Shown: positions 33,559 through 44,316, counted from the first letter of the stretch. The stretch: DNA of 63,307 bases from Asticcacaulis sp. UBA2476 (GCA_002342035.1 DDPE01000032.1:1-63307), one strand, 5' to 3'. Made by a program: numbers and translations. The notes: generated by a model from the sequence alone, not told the origin.

Positions 33559-35184
33559 ATGACCGAAGCTTCACGTCGCACGATATTTAAATCTCTGCTG
33601 GCCGGTGCGGCCGCAGTGCCTTTGGCGGGGCAGGCCCAGGCGTTTGCCGCTCAGGCATCGGCAAACGCACCCGAAACGCCAAACTGGGGGCGCGGCATCG
33701 AAGGACAGCGCAAGGGCGATCTGGGGGATGGGACTTATCTCAACCCGATCGTGGCGGGCGATCATCCTGACCCGACGATCCTGAAAGACGGCGACGACTA
33801 TTACATGACGTTTTCGTCGTTCTATTCCTACCCCGGTCTGATCATCTGGCACTCGACCGATCTGGTCAACTGGACACCGATAGGGCCGACCCTGTTTAAG
33901 CCGCTAGGCACCATCTGGGCGGTAGATCTGTGTAAGCACAATGGCCGCTATTTCATCTATATTCCGGCGGCACCCGATGGCGGGGAATGGTCGATCTATG
34001 CCATCTGGGCCGACGATATCAAAGGGCCGTGGAGCGAGCCGGTCGATCTTAACATCCGCGGCTGCATCGACCCCGGCCATATCGTCGGTGAAGACGGTAA
34101 GCGCTATCTGTTCGTCAATGGCATCCGAAAAGTCCGCCTGAGCGATGACGGTCTGGCGACCGACGGTGCGCTTGAGGCCGCCTATCAGCCGTGGGTGTAC
34201 CCCGACGACTGGATCACCGAAAACTTCGCCCCGGAAGGGCCGAAACTGCTGCGGCACGGTGAGTATTTCTATCTCGTCACCGCTGTGGGTGGCACCGCCG
34301 GGCCGGTGACCGGCCACATGGTCATCGCCGCCCGCTCAAAGTCCATCCACGGCCCGTGGGAACACTGCCCGCACAATCCGCTGGTGCGTACCTTGAAGAC
34401 TGAGGAGCCATGGTGGTCAAAGGGGCACGCGACCATTATTGAGGGGCCATCAGGTGACTGGTGGCTGGTCTATCACGGCTATGAAAACGGCTTCCGCACG
34501 CTGGGCCGCCAGACCCTGCTGGAGCCGATGGAATGGACACCGGATGACTGGTTCCGGGCGCTAGGTGGTGACCTGTCAAAGCCCTTGCCCAAGCCCAACG
34601 GTGGGAAGTTGAGTAAAGCCGGTTTTGCCCTGTCCGATGATTTCAGCCGTGATCGGTTCGGCGTGCAATGGTGCTTTCATGACCCGAAACCCGATGAGAT
34701 GACGCGGGTGAAACGCGATAACAAATCCTTGCGCATCGCAGGTCGTGGCACGTCGCCCGCCGATTCCTCGCCCTTGACCTGTGCGGTCGGTGACCGATCC
34801 TATGAGGCCGAAGTGACGCTGGAACTGGACGGGGCGGCGGAGGCCGGAATCCTTCTGTTCTATAACAATAAGGCCTTTGTCGGGGTAGGGTTCGATGGGG
34901 CGCAAACCCGCACCTGGCAATATGCCGAAGACCAGCCCTGGAACCGTCAGCCGGTCGCTTCAAAAACCGTGCGGGTGCGCCTGACCAATGATGAAAACGT
35001 CGTCACCTATCATCACTCGGTCGATGGCGGCAAAACCTGGTTGCGTCACCCGACCCGCATGGAAGTGGCGGGTCTGAATCACAATGTCTTTGGCGGATTT
35101 CTGGGGCTTAAGCTGGGCATCTACTGTACCGGCGATGGCGCTGTGACCCTGCGGGATTTCAGTTATCGCGCCCTCAACGCGTGA
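33559..35184 (+). CDS. Tat-exported GH43 glycosidase with C-terminal beta-sandwich
   Basis: A 541-residue enzyme. The twin-arginine signal (SRRTIFKSLLAGAAA) is followed by a GH43 propeller with DHPDPTIL (base Asp), CIDPGHIV (second Asp) and APEGPKLL (acid Glu). The C-terminal domain (about 360-541) is the beta-sandwich typical of beta-xylosidase/arabinofuranosidase members. The ATG at 33559 has CAGGGA upstream; an earlier in-frame start overlaps the operator and lacks a signal. Probably co-regulated with the divergent GH39 gene. Confidence 0.9.
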   Translation: MTEASRRTIFKSLLAGAAAVPLAGQAQAFAAQASANAPETPNWGRGIEGQRKGDLGDGTYLNPIVAGDHPDPTILKDGDDYYMTFSSFYSYPGLIIWHSTDLVNWTPIGPTLFKPLGTIWAVDLCKHNGRYFIYIPAAPDGGEWSIYAIWADDIKGPWSEPVDLNIRGCIDPGHIVGEDGKRYLFVNGIRKVRLSDDGLATDGALEAAYQPWVYPDDWITENFAPEGPKLLRHGEYFYLVTAVGGTAGPVTGHMVIAARSKSIHGPWEHCPHNPLVRTLKTEEPWWSKGHATIIEGPSGDWWLVYHGYENGFRTLGRQTLLEPMEWTPDDWFRALGGDLSKPLPKPNGGKLSKAGFALSDDFSRDRFGVQWCFHDPKPDEMTRVKRDNKSLRIAGRGTSPADSSPLTCAVGDRSYEAEVTLELDGAAEAGILLFYNNKAFVGVGFDGAQTRTWQYAEDQPWNRQPVASKTVRVRLTNDENVVTYHHSVDGGKTWLRHPTRMEVAGLNHNVFGGFLGLKLGIYCTGDGAVTLRDFSYRALNA

Positions 35185-35195
35185 TTTGAGACGGC

Positions 35196-35380
35196 GCGGT
35201 GAAGGCCCCCACCACCACATCTTATCGCTGCGCGATTTCGTGCGGTCCCCGGCACCGGCCGCCCGGCTCCCCAACACGTTGAGGAGGTATAAGATAGGGC
35301 AGACTTCCTTCTCCTCCCCTGTTTACGGGGGAGGTGGCTCGGCGCTTTAGCGACGAGACGGAGGGGGGCATCTTTGCCTG
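35196..35380. repeat. dispersed hairpin repeat, copy 2 plus a second repeat unit
   Basis: 35204-35292 carries CCCACCACCACAT, GCGGTCCCC and a CTCCCCAACACGTTGAGGAG hairpin followed by GTATAA, the same order as copy 1 at 24901. Immediately after, 35323-35344 forms CCTCCCC/GGGGAGG, followed by CTCGGCGCTTTAGCGACGAG, itself a hairpin. Such composite intergenic repeats are common in alphaproteobacteria. No protein-coding frame is credible here. Confidence 0.65.
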
Positions 35381-35431
35381 AATTCAACCACACCTTTGAC
35401 ATTTTGCCCGCAAAGCCTTATCGCCACGGGC

Positions 35432-37036
<1,605 letters not shown>

Positions 37037-37093
37037 TAGAATCTCATCTTCATAGACAGTCGTCTATGAAGATGGAAATAGGGGGAGCTTTAT

Positions 37094-37537
37094 ATGCTTT
37101 TCGGATGGGGTTCCAAACCAGACCTGAGTGAATTACGCACCCAGATGGATGCCGCGTTAAAAGCCGATGTTATCCCAAAGTTGCGGGCCGCGGGTTTTCG
37201 GGGCAGCTATCCACACTTCCGGCGCATAAGGCCGGATGGCACTGACCTTCTGACATTTCAGTTCCGAAGAGAGGGTGGCGCGTTCGTCATCGAAATCGCC
37301 CGGGCACCGGAAGGCCCTCACGTCACCCATTGGGGGAAGGTTATAGACGCCAAAAACCTCACGGCTTGGGATATAAATGGTGACATGAGAGTTCGCCTGA
37401 CGCCTGCGGGTATTGCTGGCAGCGATTTATGGTTTCATTTCAGTGACGGTCAGATAGGCCTTTGCGTCAAGCAGGTAGAACGTCAGCTTAGGGCTGCTGA
37501 AGCGTGGTGGGCTTTACCGCCTCGACTGCCGCGATAA
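37094..37537 (+). CDS. DUF4304-like protein
   Basis: A 147-residue protein with the pattern of DUF4304: LRAAGFRGSYPHFRRIRPDGTDLLTFQF, then FVIEIARAP, and a C-terminal aromatic segment. The function of the family is unknown. AGGGGGAG precedes the start. The last 50 bases overlap, tail to tail, with the aminotransferase gene on the other strand, which is an unusually long convergent overlap. Confidence 0.75.
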   Translation: MLFGWGSKPDLSELRTQMDAALKADVIPKLRAAGFRGSYPHFRRIRPDGTDLLTFQFRREGGAFVIEIARAPEGPHVTHWGKVIDAKNLTAWDINGDMRVRLTPAGIAGSDLWFHFSDGQIGLCVKQVERQLRAAEAWWALPPRLPR

Positions 37538-38615
37538 AGGCCTTCATTTCCGCCGGTGTGCCGACCGTGATGCGGCTCATATGTGGCCATACCGACCAGT
37601 TGCGGCCGATAGCCACACCCTTGGCTAGTATCGCCTGCTGCACCGGCTTGGCGGGGGTGCGCCAGTCGACCATAAAGCAGTTACACAAGCCTTTGGTGGA
37701 TTTATATCCAAGGGCTTCAAGGCTGGCGAGGGTCCAGTCGCGGGTGACGGTGATCGCCTCGACCCGTTTGGTGATCTCTGGGTAGTTTTTCAGCGAGGCG
37801 GTGGCCGCCGCAATCGCGGGGACCGGCAACATGTAGGGCGAGGGGCTGCCCCAGTCCATCAGCGGCTTGATCAGGTCGGGGCGGGCCAGTGTATAGCCCA
37901 TGCGCATCCCGGCCATGCCATAGACCTTTGAGAAGGTCCGCAGGATCACGACATTGGGATGTTTCGCCAAAAGCGCCGTCGATTTCTGCGTCGGGGTATA
38001 GTCGATATAGGCCTCATCGATCAGCAATATAGCATCGGATTTGATATTAGCCGCCAGCCACGCGATGTCCTCAACTGGTGTCAGGGTGCCGACCGGATTG
38101 TTCGGGTTGCAGATATAGTAAAGTCCGGCATCCGGATCGGCGGCCAGCATGGCCTTGACATCGTGGGCCAGATCAGACGGACGCACCGGCACGTGGGTGA
38201 CCTTATATCCGGCATCGGCAGCAATACCTGCGGCCATTTCAAAGACGGGGGCGGCAACCACCAGCCCGCGTGTGGCCGAGCTATAGGCGCGCACAAGGCG
38301 GTACAGCGGGTCGGACGATCCCGGCCAGGGCACGACCATGTCCGGTGCCACGCCATCTATGGCGGCGATGGTTGTGATCAGGTCTTCGCGCTCGGTCCCC
38401 GGCGCATAGCGGTTGGATTTCGATAGGGCTGCGGTGGCGGCAGTCACCGCCTGTGCAATGGGGCCTTCGGGATGCTCATTGGCGTCAATCCGCACATCGG
38501 CCTTGACCGTTACCGGCTGGGCCAGAGCCGGTCTGACAAACTGTGCGGCGCTGGCACCCAGAGCCAGAATGGTCGCGACCGCCCGCCGCGAAGGCCCGTT
38601 GATGTCGTTGGTCAT
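37488..38615 (-). CDS. Tat-exported HisC-like aminotransferase
   Basis: A 375-residue fold-type I PLP enzyme similar to histidinol-phosphate aminotransferase. It has ICNPNNPVGT, DEAYIDYTP and the PLP lysine in TFSKVYGMAGMRMG. The N-terminus is a twin-arginine signal (PSRRAVATILALGASAAQF, cleavage near LAQ), which is unusual for a cytosolic cofactor enzyme but logical because Tat moves folded proteins with cofactor. A biosynthetic HisC role is therefore unlikely; the periplasmic substrate is unknown. Confidence 0.85.
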   Translation of the reverse strand: MTNDINGPSRRAVATILALGASAAQFVRPALAQPVTVKADVRIDANEHPEGPIAQAVTAATAALSKSNRYAPGTEREDLITTIAAIDGVAPDMVVPWPGSSDPLYRLVRAYSSATRGLVVAAPVFEMAAGIAADAGYKVTHVPVRPSDLAHDVKAMLAADPDAGLYYICNPNNPVGTLTPVEDIAWLAANIKSDAILLIDEAYIDYTPTQKSTALLAKHPNVVILRTFSKVYGMAGMRMGYTLARPDLIKPLMDWGSPSPYMLPVPAIAAATASLKNYPEITKRVEAITVTRDWTLASLEALGYKSTKGLCNCFMVDWRTPAKPVQQAILAKGVAIGRNWSVWPHMSRITVGTPAEMKAFIAAVEAVKPTTLQQP

Positions 38616-38732
38616 AGCCCGCCTCCGGTGAATCCCAAGTCACGAGCATAGGCGCATTTGAAACCTTTATTCAAATGCGAAAATACCCGCCACGGCGTCG
38701 CGGCGGGCATAATTTATGCGAATAGGTAAAGA

Positions 38733-39581
38733 TTAGTCGCGTAATAGCTCGTTGATGCCGGTCTTGGAGCGGGTTTGGGCATCGACCGTCTTGACGATGA
38801 CGGCACAGTACAGCGACGGGCCACCCTTGGGGTCAGGCAGAGTGCCGGGCACAACGACCGAATAGGCAGGCACGCGGCCACGGTGAATTTCTCCGGTCTC
38901 ACGGTTGACGATCTTGGTTGAACCCGACAGGTAAACGCCCATGGCCAGCACCGAGCCCTGTTCGACGATCACGCCTTCGGCCACTTCGGAGCGCGCGCCG
39001 ATGAAGCAGTCGTCTTCGATAATGGTCGGGGTGGCTTGCAGCGGCTCTAAAACTCCGCCAATGCCGACGCCGCCCGACAGGTGGACGTTTTTGCCGATCT
39101 GGGCACATGATCCCACCGTCGACCAGCCATCGACCATCGAGCCTTCGCCGACATATGCGCCGATGTTCACAAACGATGGCATCAGGACGACGTTCTTGGA
39201 GATAAACGCACCGTGGCGGACGATGGCACCGGGTACGGCGCGGAAACCGGCGTCTGTGAAGTCGTCGGCCTTCCACTTGGCGAATTTATTGGGCACCTTG
39301 TCCCAGAACGGGCCGATCGGGGCTTGCTCAAACAGGCCTCTGCCCGTGTGCATCAGGTGATTGGCGCTGAGGCGGAATGACAAAAGGACGGCTTTCTTCA
39401 GCCATTCGTGGGTGACCCAAACGCCGTCGATCTTTTCGGCCACGCGGAAACGGCCATTGTCGAGCAGGCCGAGCGCCTTTTCGACCGCTTCACGATAGGG
39501 GCCGTGATAGGCGGGTGTCAGCGTATCGCGTACCGCCCAGGCGGCTTCGATATCGTCGTGAAAGGCGGCAAGATCAGACAT
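38733..39581 (-). CDS. dapD: 2,3,4,5-tetrahydropyridine-2,6-dicarboxylate N-succinyltransferase
   Basis: A 282-residue enzyme of the succinylase branch of lysine and diaminopimelate synthesis, working in the cytoplasm as a trimer. It has an N-terminal helical domain and a left-handed beta-helix with hexapeptide repeats (GAYVGEGSMVDGWSTVGSCAQIGKNVHLSGG). The length and the motif NSFVNIGAYV-like core match DapD. It is a monocistronic gene between the exported aminotransferase and a DUF2145 operon. Confidence 0.95.
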   Translation of the reverse strand: MSDLAAFHDDIEAAWAVRDTLTPAYHGPYREAVEKALGLLDNGRFRVAEKIDGVWVTHEWLKKAVLLSFRLSANHLMHTGRGLFEQAPIGPFWDKVPNKFAKWKADDFTDAGFRAVPGAIVRHGAFISKNVVLMPSFVNIGAYVGEGSMVDGWSTVGSCAQIGKNVHLSGGVGIGGVLEPLQATPTIIEDDCFIGARSEVAEGVIVEQGSVLAMGVYLSGSTKIVNRETGEIHRGRVPAYSVVVPGTLPDPKGGPSLYCAVIVKTVDAQTRSKTGINELLRD

Positions 39582-39654
39582 GGCGGTATCCTTCGGGGAG
39601 CGCGGGCATTAAATACTTTGCCCCGACTTAAGGGCATAGGTCCCGCTGATCAAG

Positions 39655-40464
39655 CTATTTTACACCCCGCCTTATCACATAGGTTTCCTGCATCAGCCCC
39701 TGATCCTGCATGAAGGTCGCCATGCTTTCATAGGTGGCGGTACGGATCTGGCCTTTGTGATCATCCATCGGCAGGCGCGAATCAACAACCGGCGCGAACA
39801 GGCGCATGACGGCGTTGGTTTTCACTAAGGTCGGCTGATAATGGGCGCTCAGGTTGGCCTTGATCTGAGCATAGTTATCGGTTTGCCATGCCGCGGACGC
39901 GATCACATCCAGAATGAATTCATTGCAGTTTTGGTATTTGGCATCATGGGGATTGGACACGGTCGAATAGCGCGGGATGTGCATCTTCGTATAGGTCGGA
40001 GACATGATGGTGGCGATCAGGCGCTGCTGCATTTCGGGGCTTGGGATGATCACCGCCACATCGTCGGCGGTCGAGCCGGAGATAAAGTCGAACGGGAAGT
40101 CCTGCTTCAACAGGGATTGGTCCATGGGCAGGCTCTTGCCATCGCCGTGGTAAAGGTTGTGGACGGCATAGCCCTTAATGGTACGGCCATCCGCCGTTTG
40201 GGTATCTCCGTAAATCCAGAACGCCCCGTGGGTATAGGAAATCCCGTCAGGCAGTTTGTCACGCGGCCGCCCGGCCCGATATACGATGGCTAGTCGGGCA
40301 TTTTTTGACGCCAGATCGCGCTCGATCTGCTTGGCAAAATCGGCGACTTCGACGGGCGTGAACCGGCCAGCGGTGCCTTGGGCGCTGAAACCGGAGTCGG
40401 CGGCCTGAACGGGTGCGGTTATCACCGCTCCCATCAGCGCAAGGCAAAACGCGATCCGTCTCAT
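39655..40464 (-). CDS. DUF2145 family exported protein
   Basis: A 269-residue protein with a Sec signal (RRIAFCLALMGAVITAPVQA). Family hallmarks include RAGRPRDKLPDGISYTHGAFW, YAVHNLYHGDG, and NCNEFILDVI with a Cys that may be catalytic. The fold suggests a papain/NlpC-like hydrolase, but this is inference. It overlaps the preceding small gene by 4 bases (ATGA), so the two are coupled. Confidence 0.85.
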   Translation of the reverse strand: MRRIAFCLALMGAVITAPVQAADSGFSAQGTAGRFTPVEVADFAKQIERDLASKNARLAIVYRAGRPRDKLPDGISYTHGAFWIYGDTQTADGRTIKGYAVHNLYHGDGKSLPMDQSLLKQDFPFDFISGSTADDVAVIIPSPEMQQRLIATIMSPTYTKMHIPRYSTVSNPHDAKYQNCNEFILDVIASAAWQTDNYAQIKANLSAHYQPTLVKTNAVMRLFAPVVDSRLPMDDHKGQIRTATYESMATFMQDQGLMQETYVIRRGVK

Positions 40465-40811
40465 TGCGGTTTTGCCTTTTTGGCGGCTTGCGCGCCGTAA
40501 GGCACGACCGGGGCCGGTTGGGCGACCACGGTGTCATCGGACACCTCAAGCGGGGTGTTGGCAGCGGTCCAGACCGCTGCGCCGGAGTCCTGCAATATCT
40601 CGCCGGTGCTCTGGGCAGCAGAGCCCACCCCCATGACCGGGATGGCGGCGACACCGGCCACGACCTGAACGCCGGACGCGGCCAGTTTGGCGGTGGCAAT
40701 AACGGACTCACCGGCAGCTTTTGAGGTGTTATCGACGCTATCGGCAGCATGTGCCTGACTGGCCAGAAGGGCGGCGCCGACAATCATCGCGGGGGTAAGG
40801 GCTTTGAACAT
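40461..40811 (-). CDS. hypothetical secreted protein preceding DUF2145
   Basis: A 116-residue protein with a signal peptide (about 1-22), a helical Ala/Val-rich middle and a Pro/Lys-rich end. No family is recognised. Its partner is the DUF2145 gene, which it overlaps by 4 bases. Palindromes in its promoter (40843-40896) indicate tight regulation of the pair. Confidence 0.65.
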   Translation of the reverse strand: MFKALTPAMIVGAALLASQAHAADSVDNTSKAAGESVIATAKLAASGVQVVAGVAAIPVMGVGSAAQSTGEILQDSGAAVWTAANTPLEVSDDTVVAQPAPVVPYGAQAAKKAKPQ

Positions 40812-40842
40812 AATGATCTCCGTGCGATGTCATATCGCAATG

Positions 40843-40855
40843 TGAACATTGTTCA
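40843..40855. promoter_or_regulatory. operator-like palindrome 1 of the DUF2145 operon
   Basis: TGAACATTGTTCA is an inverted repeat with 6-base arms around one central base. It overlaps a plausible -10 region on the minus strand (TTGACT at about 40872-40867, then a 17-base spacer). Its size and form suit a TetR-family repressor. Confidence 0.6.
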
Positions 40856-40881
40856 ATTTTTAGGTGGAGTCAATTTATATT

Positions 40882-40896
40882 TTGAACATAGTTCAA
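40882..40896. promoter_or_regulatory. operator-like palindrome 2 of the DUF2145 operon
   Basis: TTGAACATAGTTCAA repeats palindrome 1 almost exactly; their centres are 40 bases apart. A third half-site, TTGAACAT, falls on the start codon itself (40804-40811). No TetR gene is in the neighbourhood. Confidence 0.6.
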
Positions 40897-40901
40897 TTTT
40901 G

Positions 40902-41549
40902 CTAGGCTGTGTGCAGGAAAATTTTCAGCGACGGGCTGCGATGATGGACGAACTCATCGACATTATCCGCCGCATGGGGCCCGACCAGAACCGTGGTCAT
41001 GCCAAGCTCTGCGGCTGGTTTCAGGTTCTTGGGGCTGTCCTCGAAAAACACCGATTGTTCGGCTACCACGGCGTGCTTTTGCATCATGCGGTGAAAGGTG
41101 GCCAGATTGGGCTTGGGGATGAGGTCGGCATGGCCGAGGTGAAACACATCTTCAAATAGATGCGTCATGCCCAGTTTATCCAAAATGCGATAGGCGTGGT
41201 GCTCATCGCCATTGGTGAACACCAGCTTACGGCCCTCTAAACCTGCAATCGCCGCATTCAGGTCTTCATCGGGCAACAGGCCGTCCAGACTGACATCATG
41301 GACTTCGTTGAGAAACGCATAGGGGTCGATCTGATGATGGGCCATCAAGCCAGCCAGAGTCGTGCCGTGCTCATAGAGGTATTTTTTCTGAAGCTGATAG
41401 GCCTCTTCGCGCGACAGACGGGTCTGACGCATCACAAAGGCGGTCATCTTGCCTTCGACCAGCGCCATGACCTCGGCTTCGGGCGGATACAGCGTATTAT
41501 CGAGGTCAAACAGCCAGATATCAGCGTGCCCAACCGCACTCAAACTCAT
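40902..41549 (-). CDS. pyrimidine 5'-nucleotidase (HAD superfamily)
   Basis: A 215-residue HAD phosphatase of the SDT1 type, which removes phosphate from UMP/CMP-like nucleotides. The DxD motif is FDLDNTLY, with the lysine in IPKPNLATF and the acidic pair in FFEDSPKNL. It overlaps argB by 4 bases (ATGA), a conserved arrangement in Caulobacterales. Confidence 0.88.
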   Translation of the reverse strand: MSLSAVGHADIWLFDLDNTLYPPEAEVMALVEGKMTAFVMRQTRLSREEAYQLQKKYLYEHGTTLAGLMAHHQIDPYAFLNEVHDVSLDGLLPDEDLNAAIAGLEGRKLVFTNGDEHHAYRILDKLGMTHLFEDVFHLGHADLIPKPNLATFHRMMQKHAVVAEQSVFFEDSPKNLKPAAELGMTTVLVGPHAADNVDEFVHHRSPSLKIFLHTA

Positions 41550-42490
41550 TGTGGGTCACGGGTGATGAGCGTGCCCGCACCATGTTCGGTGAACAGCTCC
41601 ACCAGCATGGCATGGGGGCGGCGGCCATCGAGTATAACCACGGCCTCAACCCCGGCTTCGACCGCGCTGATGGCCGTTTCAAGCTTGGGGATCATGCCAC
41701 CAACCGCCACGCCGTCTTCGATCAGTTGGCGGGCCTCAGACACCGTCATCTGGCGGATCAGGTCTTTGTCGCCATCCAGAACCCCGGCAATATCGGTCAG
41801 CAGCAACATACGCTTGGCGTTGAGCTTACCGGCCACAGCGCCCGCGACGGTATCGGCATTGATGTTGTAGGTCAGGCCATCTTCGGCCACCCCGATCGGG
41901 GCAATCACCGGCACATAGTCATGCTCAGGGTCATTGATCAGTGTGCGGAGCAATTTGTCATCCACCACCTTGGGCTCACCGACATAGCCCAGATCGACGA
42001 CCTGCTCGATCATCGAGTCCGGGTCTTTTTTAACGCGGGTGGCTTTTTCGACCGTCAGCAATCCGGCATCCTTACCCGACAGGCCGACGCCGCGCACATC
42101 GGCTTCGCGGCCGGCGCGGGTGATCCAGTTGGCGATTTCCTTATTGACCGCGCCCGACAGCACCATTTCGGCGATTTCCATGGTCGCATCATCGGTGACG
42201 CGCAGGCCGTCCACAAATGTCGACTTAACCCCTGCCCGATTGAGCATGGCCGATATCTGCGGCCCGCCGCCGTGGACCACCACCGGATGAATCCCCAGCA
42301 GTTTCAGCAGCACGATATCGCCTGCGAACAGCTTGGCCACCGCCTCATCGCCCATAGCGTGACCACCATACTTGATGGTCACGATCTCACGATCATAAAT
42401 CTGAATATAGGGCAGGGCTTCGGCCAGGGTTTTTGCCGTCGCCCAGCCTTTTTCTTCGAGTTCAGTGTCAGATTGGGTTTGCTTGATCAT
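41546..42490 (-). CDS. argB: acetylglutamate kinase
   Basis: A 314-residue enzyme catalysing the second step of arginine synthesis. It has IKYGGHAMG (phosphate loop), VVHGGGPQIS, NINADTVAGAVA and the C-terminal domain of the arginine-sensitive type. The long N-terminal helix before IKYGG is characteristic of feedback-inhibited hexameric forms. It is transcribed with the downstream nucleotidase gene. Confidence 0.95.
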   Translation of the reverse strand: MIKQTQSDTELEEKGWATAKTLAEALPYIQIYDREIVTIKYGGHAMGDEAVAKLFAGDIVLLKLLGIHPVVVHGGGPQISAMLNRAGVKSTFVDGLRVTDDATMEIAEMVLSGAVNKEIANWITRAGREADVRGVGLSGKDAGLLTVEKATRVKKDPDSMIEQVVDLGYVGEPKVVDDKLLRTLINDPEHDYVPVIAPIGVAEDGLTYNINADTVAGAVAGKLNAKRMLLLTDIAGVLDGDKDLIRQMTVSEARQLIEDGVAVGGMIPKLETAISAVEAGVEAVVILDGRRPHAMLVELFTEHGAGTLITRDPQ

Positions 42491-42682
42491 CAGACGTGTA
42501 TGTGAGCCTTACCGGAAATTATCGCTGTAAACTGTGACAGCTACATCACGCGCCGCATACAATATATAGATGGGCATGTCATTATATGATTGAGGTTGGT
42601 GGCGATTTATAGGGACGCAAATTGGGTTGACCTATTCGGTTTAATAAGTCAGACAAATAAAAAACAAACATGGGAGTTCGAT

Positions 42683-43669
42683 ATGATTGCGTTGCGCGCA
42701 TCCGCCCTTATTCTGGCTTTGACAGCGGCCTGTCCGGTGCTGGCCCAATCTGACGCTTTGGGATCAAACCCCATTATCCGCGATATATTCTCGGCGGATC
42801 CGGCAGCGCTGGTCGTGGGGGATAAGGTTTATCTCTATGTCGGCCGTGATGTCTCGACAGCCGAACGCTACAATATGCCCGACTGGCTGGTCTACTCGAC
42901 CACGGATATGAAGACGTGGACGTCCCACGGCGTGGTTCTGAAACCGACCGATTTCAAGTGGGCGCGCAGCGACGCCTATGCGTCACAGGTGGTTGAAAAG
43001 GACGGCAAGTTCTATTTCTACGCCACAGCCAAGCATAATAAGCCCGAGACGGCTATGGCCATCGGCGTGGCCGTGTCGGACAGCCCAACCGGCCCGTTTG
43101 TTGATGCCCGCGGCACTGCACTGATCACCAACGCCATGACGCCTGACGCCAAACACGACTGGAGTGATATCGATCCGACCGTCTTTACCGATGATGACGG
43201 CACCTCATGGCTGATGTGGGGTAATGAGAAGGCCTATCTGGTTAAGCTTAAAGCCAACATGACCGAACTGGACGGCCCGATTATTGAGGTCAGCCTGCCC
43301 CATTATACCGAAGGTCCGTGGCTGCATAAACGCGGCGATATGTACTATGTGTCCTATGCGTCGTGGGACAAAGGTGATGCCGGTGAGTACATTTCCTATG
43401 CCACCGCGCCGTCGGTTCAGGGGCCGTGGACCTATCGCGGCAAGCTGACCGGCATGGCCGAGAACAGCACCACGATCCACCCGGCGATCATCGAGTTCAA
43501 GGGCCAGTCCTATTTCTTCTACCACGATGGCGCATGGTCCATTGGCGACCAGAAGGGTGGCAGCTATCGCCGCGCGGTCAGGGTTGAGCCGCTTTATTAT
43601 AATGCTGACGGCACCATAAAGCCGATTGTGCAAACCAAGGCCGGGGTATCAGTATTGCCTAAGCCCTAA
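42683..43669 (+). CDS. secreted GH43 glycosidase (arabinan-type)
   Basis: A 328-residue single-domain enzyme with a signal peptide (IALRASALILALTAACPVLAQ). The triad candidates are in IFSADPAAL (Asp), DIDPTVF (Asp) and YTEGPWL (Glu). It resembles arabinan/arabinoxylan-acting GH43 members. The ATG at 42683 has GGGAG upstream and begins the signal; a longer frame upstream lacks one. The stop overlaps the engB stop tail to tail. Confidence 0.88.
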   Translation: MIALRASALILALTAACPVLAQSDALGSNPIIRDIFSADPAALVVGDKVYLYVGRDVSTAERYNMPDWLVYSTTDMKTWTSHGVVLKPTDFKWARSDAYASQVVEKDGKFYFYATAKHNKPETAMAIGVAVSDSPTGPFVDARGTALITNAMTPDAKHDWSDIDPTVFTDDDGTSWLMWGNEKAYLVKLKANMTELDGPIIEVSLPHYTEGPWLHKRGDMYYVSYASWDKGDAGEYISYATAPSVQGPWTYRGKLTGMAENSTTIHPAIIEFKGQSYFFYHDGAWSIGDQKGGSYRRAVRVEPLYYNADGTIKPIVQTKAGVSVLPKP

Positions 43670-44316
43670 AGCGTGACCCCACACGCCATCATGATCTCGG
43701 CGCGCAATTCAGGAATGCCTAAGCCTTTTTCCGAAGAGGTGGCGATCACGAGCGGGTGGGCGGCCGGGCGCTTTTTGATGGCGTTCTGGCTGTCGGCCAC
43801 GACCTTTTCCAGTTCGGCAGGCTTGATCTTATCGGCCTTGGTCAGGATGATCTGATAGCTGACGGCGGCCAGATCGAGCGCATCCATAGGCTCATTATCC
43901 ACGCTTTTCAGACCGTGACGGGCATCGATCAGCAGGTAGGCGCGCTTAAGGCTGGGGCGACCGCGCAGGTAGTCCCGGCCCAGATTCTGGAACTTTTTGA
44001 CGGTGGTTTTGGACGCGCGCGCCCAGCCATAGCCGGGCAGATCGACCAGACGCAGCTTTTCCTCCAGCACGAAGAAATTGACCTCGCGCGTGCGGCCGGG
44101 CTCATTGGAGGCCCGCGCCAGATGGTTTTGCCCGACCAGCGCGTTGATCAGACTGGATTTACCGACGTTGGAGCGTCCGGCAAAGGCGACTTCGGGCAGG
44201 TCGTCGGGCGGCAATTGCTCAATCTGGGCCGCGCCCATGAGAAAGCGGACAGGCCGCGCGAACTGTATCCGCGCGGCCTCCAGAACGTCTTCGCTGTAAA
44301 GCGGTTCGTCAGTCAA
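43666..44316 (-). CDS. engB: ribosome biogenesis GTPase EngB (YihA/YsxC)
   Basis: A 216-residue GTPase with G1 GRSNVGKSSL, G3 DLPGYGWA and G4 TKADK. It assists assembly of the large ribosomal subunit. It follows yidC with only two bases between the yidC stop and its own start, the usual order in this class. Confidence 0.95.
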   Translation of the reverse strand: MTDEPLYSEDVLEAARIQFARPVRFLMGAAQIEQLPPDDLPEVAFAGRSNVGKSSLINALVGQNHLARASNEPGRTREVNFFVLEEKLRLVDLPGYGWARASKTTVKKFQNLGRDYLRGRPSLKRAYLLIDARHGLKSVDNEPMDALDLAAVSYQIILTKADKIKPAELEKVVADSQNAIKKRPAAHPLVIATSSEKGLGIPELRAEIMMACGVTL

